DNA from: Candidatus Heimdallarchaeota archaeon
GTDB lineage: Archaea; Asgardarchaeota; Heimdallarchaeia; Heimdallarchaeales; Kariarchaeaceae
Assembly (NCBI GenBank): GCA_022574115.1
Contig: JACZSS010000048.1
Location: 1 to 9,604, forward strand
Length of the DNA: 9,604 nucleotides
Reading direction: 5' to 3'
Below are positions 5,321 to 9,604 of the stretch, one piece after another (position 1 is the first letter of the stretch; each line of letters starts with the position of its first letter). The notes beneath the pieces were generated by a model, which saw only the letters and a program-made list of their open reading frames with translations, was not told the origin of the DNA and ran no database searches. The position numbers and the translations under genes are program-made.

Positions 5321-6679
5321 ATGACTGATTGGAAAAGACTTTTTCCTATTCTCTTTATTAATTTCGTTTCTGCACTTAGTTTCTCGATCGTCTTACCATT
5401 TTTGATTATTTTAGTTGTCCGATTTGGTGGTAATGCAGTTGTCTACGGCATCCTCGGAGCATCATTCTCCTTCTTTCAACTTATTGGTAGTCCAATATTG
5501 GGAAACTGGTCCGATCGAGTTGGGAGACGGAAAGTTTTATTGATCAGTCATGGGGGAACAGTGTTATCCTGGTTCGGTATTTTACTAGCATTAAGTATTA
5601 CTGCTTCTGAAGTTACGTATTCGGATTCTCTCGTTGGTACAATCGTGATATCCGTTCCATTAATACTGTTATTTGTTTCACGTATTGCTGATGGATTGAC
5701 TGGGGGGAATATTTCGGTTGCCAATGCGTATTTAGTTGATATTTCGACAGATGAAGACAGAGCTGCCAATTTTGGCTACATGGGAGTATCAGCAAATGTT
5801 GGATTTATCGTCGGACCTTTAATAGCAGCTTTCGCCTCTGAAACTAGTCTGGGACTCAAGTTACCGATAATACTTGCGATCATAATAGGATTTGTTGGGT
5901 TAGTGATCATTTCAAGGACACTTGAGAGAACTGTGGCCGACCAAGCTTCAGATGCAGACGGTGAAAAGAAGGATGAGCAAGCAAAAGCAAAAGAAAATGA
6001 GAAGATTACTTTCGCTCAAACACTACAAATTCCTCATATAAGGATGCTACTTACGATTAATTTTCTAATATTTTTGGCATTCAACTTCTTCTTTGTAAGT
6101 TTTCCACCGTTCTTACTTCAGGAATTAGGCTGGTCTCTAACTCAACTTGGCATTTTATTTTCCTTCTTCGGATTGTCAATGGCAATAACACAAGGACCAA
6201 TTCTAGGTTTTGTATCAAAACGATTTGAGCGACCAATCCTAGTAACAATAGGATCCATGCTGATGATTGTTGGTTTCTATATTTTATCGATCGGTGAAAC
6301 TAAATTGGTGTTTGTCTCGATTGTCTTCATTGCTATGGGTAATGGCATATCATATCCCTCGTTACTAGCAATCATTGCTTCTCATGGCACTAGTGGCCAC
6401 ATTCAGGGAAGGGTGCAAGGATTGACAGCTAGTGTTGGGAGTGCAGCTGCCATCATAGGTTTGTTGCTCGGAGGAATTCTATTTGCATCAATTCAGGGAT
6501 CAGTCTTTTTAATCTCCGCTAGTATTTTTATTGCGGTTATGATTTTATCACTCCGTATGCAAATCAATGAAGAGGAACATGAGGCAACAAAAGTTCATTT
6601 GGATTTGACTCACAGATTCTTGGGATCTCACTCTCTCTGGCATTTAACACATAGGGAACATTCCGCGGAACATGATTGA
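5321..6679 (+). CDS. Major facilitator superfamily transporter, TetA-like drug:H+ antiporter type
   Basis: This 452-residue MFS protein has two six-helix halves joined by a long charged loop (about 205-235, with EKKDEQAKAKENEK). Motif A is clear after TM2: GNWSDRVGRRKVLL (from residue 61). RIADGLTGGNISVANAYLVD matches the TM4 motif of TetA-type exporters, and NVGFIVGPLIAAF resembles antiporter motif C in TM5. The pattern predicts proton-driven efflux of a small hydrophobic compound; the substrate cannot be told. The last 33 residues hold eight histidines, with LTHR repeated (LTHRFLGSHSLWHLTHREH), which is unusual for the family and may bind metal. Start choice: ATG 5321 has a TATA-like box 26-27 bases upstream, and the N-terminus MTDWKRLFPILFIN fits family proteins; TTG 5279 would add 14 residues. 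Confidence 0.9.
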   Translation: MTDWKRLFPILFINFVSALSFSIVLPFLIILVVRFGGNAVVYGILGASFSFFQLIGSPILGNWSDRVGRRKVLLISHGGTVLSWFGILLALSITASEVTYSDSLVGTIVISVPLILLFVSRIADGLTGGNISVANAYLVDISTDEDRAANFGYMGVSANVGFIVGPLIAAFASETSLGLKLPIILAIIIGFVGLVIISRTLERTVADQASDADGEKKDEQAKAKENEKITFAQTLQIPHIRMLLTINFLIFLAFNFFFVSFPPFLLQELGWSLTQLGILFSFFGLSMAITQGPILGFVSKRFERPILVTIGSMLMIVGFYILSIGETKLVFVSIVFIAMGNGISYPSLLAIIASHGTSGHIQGRVQGLTASVGSAAAIIGLLLGGILFASIQGSVFLISASIFIAVMILSLRMQINEEEHEATKVHLDLTHRFLGSHSLWHLTHREHSAEHD

Positions 6680-6803
6680 TACGATCCATTAACGTCTCGA
6701 ACTCTCCAATTTTTCCACCTTCAAAATTATTTCTAATCCCAAAAAAAATCGTACCCGATTTGACTATCCATCCTATCTGGTCAGTTTCAAAACAACAACG
6801 AAA

Positions 6804-6811
6804 ATATTTAT
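6804..6811 (+). promoter_or_regulatory. TATA-like box of the small ORF at 6836
   Basis: ATATTTAT within a longer A/T tract lies about 28 bases before ATG 6836. The motif TATTT-TTTTGAATCA recurs in part at 6858-6870 (AAATATTTTGAATCA), a short direct repeat around the start. Confidence 0.45.
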
Positions 6812-6835
6812 TTTGAATCAAGAAAATATTTACCT

Positions 6836-6934
6836 ATGCAGGATGTGACGTACAAATATTTTGAATCAGAGGTCGATCTTGACCTTCAGCACAAGTTTTG
6901 GGAAATTATTACTAAAGAATTGATCTGGGCATGA
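6836..6934 (+). CDS. Short ORF of 32 residues, possibly the broken 5' end of a longer gene
   Basis: The frame reads MQDVTYKYFESEVDLDLQHK then FWEIITKELIWA and stops at TGA 6932-6934. It is acidic and helical-looking with no membrane segment. A TATA-like box at 6804-6811 suggests it is transcribed. The same phase continues after TGA 6932 and TAA 6944 into the open frame that ends at 7243, so this may be the first exon-like remnant of one gene that has gained stops. It could also be a genuine tiny protein. I recognise no family. Confidence 0.35.
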   Translation: MQDVTYKYFESEVDLDLQHKFWEIITKELIWA

Positions 6935-6946
6935 GTTAACGGTTAA

Positions 6947-7243
6947 TGCACCATCGATCGATCGATTTCAAATGGAATTTACAATATTAAGTTAACAACT
7001 ACGGATCTGCTCTCCTCGAGGGTATCATCTACCACGATCCGCTTAAATATTGGCCCGGTAGATGAACGTACTTTCTTTCAAAAACCTGAAAATGTATTGG
7101 CAACAGCAACAGGGACGGTTTTACTTAGTTCGGGTCTAGTCTATGTGGTAACCACGTATCGACATAACGCTCGGTTAGGACAAACATATGACTTAGAAGG
7201 TCAGGCTCGCAGCTATCTGGACTTTGTTCGAAAAATGAAGTAA
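6947..7243 (+). pseudogene. Open frame with one TM segment and no normal start
   Basis: After the two stops at 6932 and 6944 the same phase stays open for 98 codons to TAA 7241-7243. There is no ATG or GTG; the first usable codon is TTG 7097, giving a 48-residue product. The translation looks like real protein: a polar part (RLNIGPVDERTFFQKPENV), a hydrophobic helix (LATATGTVLLSSGLVYVVTT) and a basic tail (YRHNARLGQTYDLEGQARSY, then LDFVRKMK). One membrane span followed by a charged tail suits a small companion of the TIR protein that begins 80 bases later. It could be a decayed gene, a gene with a non-canonical start, or a frame damaged by sequence errors. Confidence 0.4.
6953..6966. promoter_or_regulatory. 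ATCG-repeat palindrome, site 1
   Basis: ATCGATCGATCGAT is a perfect 14-bp palindrome made of a 4-base repeat and contains three overlapping GATC/CGAT steps. It is preceded at 5 bases by ACGGTTAAT (6939-6947). It sits between the 32-residue ORF and the start-less frame. Confidence 0.6.
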
Positions 7244-7260
7244 GAGGATGAATAAATTGA

Positions 7261-7274
7261 CGATCGATCGATCG
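7261..7274. promoter_or_regulatory. ATCG-repeat palindrome, site 2, upstream of the TIR gene
   Basis: CGATCGATCGATCG is a perfect 14-bp palindrome ending 13 bases before the TATA-like box of the TIR gene. That is the position where an archaeal regulator would block or aid TBP/TFB. A GTTAAC lies 26 bases downstream. Confidence 0.6.
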
Positions 7275-7287
7275 AACCTCTTTCTCA

Positions 7288-7295
7288 TTTTATTA
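7288..7295 (+). promoter_or_regulatory. TATA-like box of the TIR gene
   Basis: TTTTATTA is centred about 33 bases before GTG 7325, predicting a transcript start near 7317 and a leader of only about 8 bases. Confidence 0.45.
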
Positions 7296-7324
7296 GCCTC
7301 GTTAACGTTTATGTTAAATTTCAA

Positions 7325-8013
7325 GTGTCTGGAAATTGGAAAACCTCTTTGGCAGATAATATCTCCAGAAAAAATATAATTGTATTTGCAATGTTGGGAG
7401 TACTACTGTTCGTAATAGACCTAATGATGAGATTAGACAATGTTGCGATGTCAATCTCATTTCTTTCCATCCAACTAATTGCAGTTTTACTGATAATAGC
7501 ATCATTGGGTCTCTATCTCTTAGTTTTTCTTGAGTCTGACTTTGAAGGATATGATGAGCCTACAGATGAGGAAATAATTGTTCCCAAAAAAAATCAACTC
7601 TCGATACCTCTACGTATGTTCCCGAAGTTTTTGTTAGCTTTTCAAGCAAGGATTCCGAAGCGGCGGAGGCAGTTCATAATGCGTTAAGGGAAGTCGGAAT
7701 CCGACCATGGCTATCTTCCAAAAACATACAACTCGGCGAGCAATATGCATCTCAAATTCTTGATGCTATCGATCAATCAAAATATTTTGTCCTGTTGATA
7801 ACCCGAAATTCTGTTGAAGCGCGGCATGTATTGGCGGAATTAGAAAGAGCATTTAGTCATAATTCAATAATTTTGCCAATTAAAATCAATCAAATCGAAA
7901 TTCCACGAGAATGGGAATATTATCTAAGCACGAGTCAATGGCGGGATTATGGAGAAACTCATGATGTTTCATGGGTTTCTGAAGTGGTTAATTTCATACA
8001 GTCTTTGGATTAA
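7325..8013 (+). CDS. Membrane-anchored TIR-domain protein, frame interrupted by a -1 shift
   Basis: Two overlapping frames make one recognisable protein. From GTG 7325, frame one gives two TM helices (about 18-37 and 42-69) and an acidic linker (FEGYDEPTDEE). At an A8 tract (7586-7593) the coding phase moves back by one base. Read through, this gives about 229 residues. Residues 102 to about 225 are a TIR_2-type domain: VFVSFSSKDSEAAEAV (strand A and alpha A), GIRPWLS, a BB-loop-like KNIQLGEQYASQI, YFVLLITRNSVEARHV and AELERAF. By alignment with the TIR_2 pattern, Glu172 is the expected NADase catalytic Glu. Without the shift translation ends at 7687 with 120 residues and no TIR domain. The TIR frame has no ATG, GTG or TTG before its first strand. 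Microbial TIR domains often cleave NAD+ in antiviral defence; that role here is inferred. The break may be programmed slippage, a sequencing error in the homopolymer, or gene decay. Confidence 0.75.
7583..7594 (+). other. A8 tract where the TIR gene changes frame
   Basis: In the anchor frame the codons are CCC AAA AAA AAT, containing A AAA AAT, which fits the X XXY YYZ slippery pattern for -1 shifting. Reading AAA again from 7591 enters the TIR frame with no residue lost from the domain. I see no strong hairpin immediately downstream. Confidence 0.5.
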
Positions 8014-8030
8014 CAAATCAATTAACCGTA

Positions 8031-8046
8031 CAGATCGATCGATCTG
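8031..8046. promoter_or_regulatory. ATCG-repeat palindrome, site 3
   Basis: CAGATCGATCGATCTG is a perfect 16-bp palindrome between the 3' ends of the TIR gene and the convergent regulator gene. ATTAACC occurs on both sides (8021-8027 and 8053-8059). It could act as a protein site or as a bidirectional hairpin terminator, though no T tract follows. Confidence 0.6.
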
Positions 8047-8086
8047 GAAAGATTAACCATAATATCAAGTATAGTCCGAACATCTA

Positions 8087-8392
8087 TCACTCCAAATTTC
8101 TCAAAACTGATACCAAAATATCAGTATATGAAAGAATAGCCGAGTAACCACTCGAAGTTATTCCAATTACCGTTAATGGCTTAGCATTGACGAAATGCTT
8201 TGAGATTGTTATAAATTGACTTCCTTCAAGTTTCTTAAGATGCTTAGAGAGATTCCCTGGAGAAAGATCCAAAGCCCGCTGAATTTCATTAAAATTTGCG
8301 GTACTAATTGGAATCAGGAACAATAAAATCGCAATCCGCGTAGGTGAATGCAATGAAGGATCTAGATTAAGAGTTTTTTTCCATGCCGTCAC
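8087..8392 (-). CDS. Winged-helix transcriptional regulator (HTH_34/ArsR-like), 101 residues
   Basis: The protein is a compact DNA-binding domain of the type found in PF13601 and ArsR-like regulators. Helix 1 is LHSPTRIAILLFL (residues 14-26); NFNEIQRALDL leads into the recognition helix SPGNLSKHLKKLEGSQF (44-60). The wing strands are ITISKHF and LTVIGITSSGYSAILSY, followed by a C-terminal dimerisation helix. The G-N-L-S-x-H-L-x-x-L-E pattern is typical. There are no Cys or His pairs for metal sensing. The start is GTG 8392; the nearby ATG at 8384 is out of frame. A TATA-like GATTTAAT 24-25 bases upstream supports it. It lies downstream of a six-TM membrane protein gene on the same strand, with which such regulators are often paired. 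It is the obvious candidate to bind the nearby palindromes. Confidence 0.85.
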   Translation of the reverse strand: MTAWKKTLNLDPSLHSPTRIAILLFLIPISTANFNEIQRALDLSPGNLSKHLKKLEGSQFITISKHFVNAKPLTVIGITSSGYSAILSYTDILVSVLRNLE

Positions 8393-8412
8393 CTTGTTTA
8401 ACTCATCCTCAG

Positions 8413-8423
8413 ATTAAATCGAT
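8413..8423 (-). promoter_or_regulatory. TATA-like box with overlapping ATCGAT, regulator gene
   Basis: The minus strand reads GATCGATTTAAT: an ATCGAT (8418-8423) merges into the TATA-like GATTTAAT (8413-8420), centred 24-25 bases before GTG 8392. The ATCGAT falls where TFB would contact the BRE, so a regulator bound there could repress its own gene. Confidence 0.45.
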
Positions 8424-8470
8424 CAACTGTTTCCTCAATTTATTCCCTCAATTAGAAGTTTACACCTTAT

Positions 8471-9127
8471 TTAATGGCTTATTGAAAGATTTAATTGCTT
8501 GTTTCGATTGAATAAGTAAACGGTTAGAAATGACAAAAAAATGACAACCCCAGAGATCAAGCCAGCTATATCTTCAAAAGATTCCGCAGTCATTACAATC
8601 GAGTACGAAATCACTGCTGCCGTTAATGAGCCAAATCCGATAATATTGCGCTGAATATTATCGGTAATACAACCCCAACCATCATACAAATCGTTCTCCT
8701 TCTTCCACAATGCTAGAATTGCGTTTGTCAACCAAATCAGAGGTTGGATAAATTCCTTGTTTGCGGATTGAATTAACACAATGACGAAAAGTGAGCTTAA
8801 ACTTATTAGCGCTAAGTCAATCCATGGTTTACCGGACGTTATCTGCTCCTCTCCTGCATAGAGTAAACTCTGACGATCAATCATTGTTTGGATGAAGAAT
8901 CCGATAATCACAACTCCAGACCAAACAAATTCGGTGCTAACATCATTAATCGCTAAAACATAGTCAAGAACCCCTGCAAATAGAAATAAGATGCCCCAGA
9001 TAAAATTTACGGTCTTTGCAATATTGAAATTTAACCTGAGCTCAAAGTCCTTAATTTTTTTAAGATACGGAAGTAATTCTTTGATCTCTTCGGATAATTC
9101 CTGAGGATCTATCTTGGCGTCTTCCAC
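8471..9127 (-). CDS. Six-TM membrane protein paired with the winged-helix regulator
   Basis: Unrecognised 218-residue protein. The N-terminal ~30 residues are charged and helical (KIDPQELSEEIKELLPYLKK), suggesting a cytoplasmic coiled or amphipathic helix. Six hydrophobic helices follow: NFIWGILFLFAGVLDYVLAI, FVWSGVVIIGFFIQTMI, WIDLALISLSSLFVIVLIQS, FIQPLIWLTNAILALW, IIGFGSLTAAVISYSIVM and IAGLISGVVIFLSFLTVYLF. No transport or enzymatic motif is evident. A TTG at 9139 would add four residues (MYHH), but the TATA box at 9150-9157 lies 26-27 bases from GTG 9127, so I choose GTG. The 78-base gap to the regulator gene and that gene's own promoter suggest separate but jointly controlled transcripts. 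Confidence 0.7.
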   Translation of the reverse strand: MEDAKIDPQELSEEIKELLPYLKKIKDFELRLNFNIAKTVNFIWGILFLFAGVLDYVLAINDVSTEFVWSGVVIIGFFIQTMIDRQSLLYAGEEQITSGKPWIDLALISLSSLFVIVLIQSANKEFIQPLIWLTNAILALWKKENDLYDGWGCITDNIQRNIIGFGSLTAAVISYSIVMTAESFEDIAGLISGVVIFLSFLTVYLFNRNKQLNLSISH

Positions 9128-9149
9128 ATGATGATACAATTTTCAGTGC

Positions 9150-9157
9150 TTTTATGG
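9150..9157 (-). promoter_or_regulatory. TATA box of the six-TM protein gene
   Basis: The minus strand reads CCATAAAA, centred 26-27 bases before GTG 9127. An ATCGAT (9168-9173) lies 10 bases further upstream, echoing the arrangement at the regulator gene. Confidence 0.55.
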
Positions 9158-9261
9158 ATTGTGGCGGATCGATTTTGTCAAGTACTTTATTGTGCAAAGT
9201 GCTTTTTGGTAACAAGTCCTCGATCTAACCAAGAAGTTGTCTCAAAAAAGAATCTTTAGTC

Positions 9262-9269
9262 TTTATAAA
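9262..9269 (+). promoter_or_regulatory. TATA box of the gene at 9291
   Basis: TTTATAAA is centred 25-26 bases before ATG 9291, the standard spacing for a leaderless archaeal gene. Confidence 0.65.
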
Positions 9270-9290
9270 CCATTAAACCCAATATAAGTC

Positions 9291-9512
9291 ATGGCTGTAA
9301 GTAACACCCTTCAACCAACCAATACGCCAAGTCAACTACAGGTTCGTCCGATAGGCCGGATTGCCAGAATAGTATTAGGAATCTTAAGTGGAATTCACTC
9401 TTTATTCATGATGTCAGCATCCAATTATATTGGACTCATCTTTGCCTCCATCCTAGTTGGAGCGTTATTCATTGAATCTTTAATTAGTATTCATGTAAAT
9501 TTGGTATACTGA
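9291..9512 (+). CDS. Small two-TM membrane protein, 73 residues
   Basis: Unrecognised protein. The N-terminal 26 residues are polar and Thr/Gln/Pro-rich (NTLQPTNTPSQLQVRP) with a short basic run (RIAR). Two closely spaced hydrophobic helices follow (IVLGILSGIHSLFMMS and IGLIFASILVGALFIESLIS), ending in HVNLVY. The strong TATA box and the absence of a Shine-Dalgarno point to a leaderless monocistronic gene. It is divergent from the six-TM protein gene, sharing a 163-base intergenic region. Its function cannot be inferred. Confidence 0.65.
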   Translation: MAVSNTLQPTNTPSQLQVRPIGRIARIVLGILSGIHSLFMMSASNYIGLIFASILVGALFIESLISIHVNLVY

Positions 9513-9555
9513 CCGACAGCATTTTTAAAAGGATTTGATTATGCTAAGAAATAGC

Positions 9556-9569
9556 AGCCCTCTTGGGCT
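9556..9569. terminator. Short GC-rich hairpin after the gene at 9291
   Basis: AGCCC and GGGCT pair around a TCTT loop about 45 bases after the stop at 9512. It is the only GC-rich hairpin in the gap, but no T tract follows directly, so it is a weak terminator candidate. Confidence 0.3.
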
Positions 9570-9590
9570 AATCAAAAGTAATTTATTCTC

Positions 9591-9598
9591 TATAAAAA
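9591..9598 (+). promoter_or_regulatory. TATA box of a gene starting beyond the window
   Basis: TATAAAAA lies 6 bases from the window's end. By the spacing seen throughout this window, a plus-strand gene should start about 16 bases past the end. Confidence 0.45.
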
Positions 9599-9604
9599 CC
9601 CTGA

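Noticed and set aside
6738..6750. CCCAAAAAAAATC, identical to the 13 bases at the TIR frame break (7583-7595)
   Set aside because: It lies in non-coding sequence and is dominated by a homopolymer; no other similarity flanks the two copies, so it is probably chance.
6564..6821. 85-residue minus-strand open frame over the MFS 3' end
   Set aside because: It is mostly antisense to the MFS tail, has no TATA box, and its composition follows the complementary coding sequence.
7062..7127. 21-residue frame from ATG 7062
   Set aside because: Too short, out of phase with the longer TM-coding frame there, and with low-complexity Gln content.
6953..8046. Reading the three ATCG palindromes as a CRISPR array
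   Set aside because: Only three copies, spaced about 300 and 770 bases apart with genes between them; no regular spacers.

Overview
The window looks archaeal. Genes that open a transcription unit have AT-rich, TATA-like boxes centred about 24-28 bases before the start codon, which fits leaderless transcripts. Only operon-internal genes (the two ABC permeases) have clear Shine-Dalgarno sequences. GTG and TTG starts are common and the DNA is moderately AT-rich. I cannot name the lineage from sequence alone. Functions below come from motif recognition, not searches.

Bases 1-1059: the 3' end of a glutamate dehydrogenase gene, then an in-frame chimera. The N-terminal ~91-95 residues of a malic enzyme run straight into the C-terminal part of an ABC transporter ATPase. 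Neither half is complete. This is either an assembly/amplification chimera or an illegitimate recombination junction near base 667-681. If it is an assembly artefact, bases 1-~670 belong to another locus or organism. Bases 1060-2862 continue the ABC operon with two paralogous ABC-2 permeases, probably forming a heterodimeric DrrAB-like exporter with the truncated ATPase.

Bases 2863-5216: a loosely packed accessory region of short, mostly membrane-spanning proteins of unknown function on both strands (3044, 3543, 3879, 4287, 4890). It also holds two decayed-looking coding remnants (3359-3487 minus, 4132-4335 plus) and several inverted repeats. Bases 5321-6679 encode a 12-TM major facilitator antiporter of the TetA-like drug:H+ type with an unusual histidine-rich tail.

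Bases 6836-8060 are the most interesting part. A 32-residue ORF is followed, after two in-frame stops, by an open frame with one membrane segment. Next comes a membrane-anchored TIR-domain protein whose frame is broken by a -1 shift exactly at an A8 tract between the anchor and the TIR domain. Three perfect 14-16 bp palindromes built of repeated ATCG/GATC units lie before, within and after this cluster. This may be a TIR-based defence or stress-effector locus under a shared regulator, but that is inference.

Bases 8087-9127: a small winged-helix (HTH_34/ArsR-like) regulator and an upstream six-TM membrane protein, both on the minus strand, each with its own TATA box and an ATCGAT core beside it. 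Bases 9291-9512 encode a two-TM 73-residue protein, and the window ends on the promoter of another gene.
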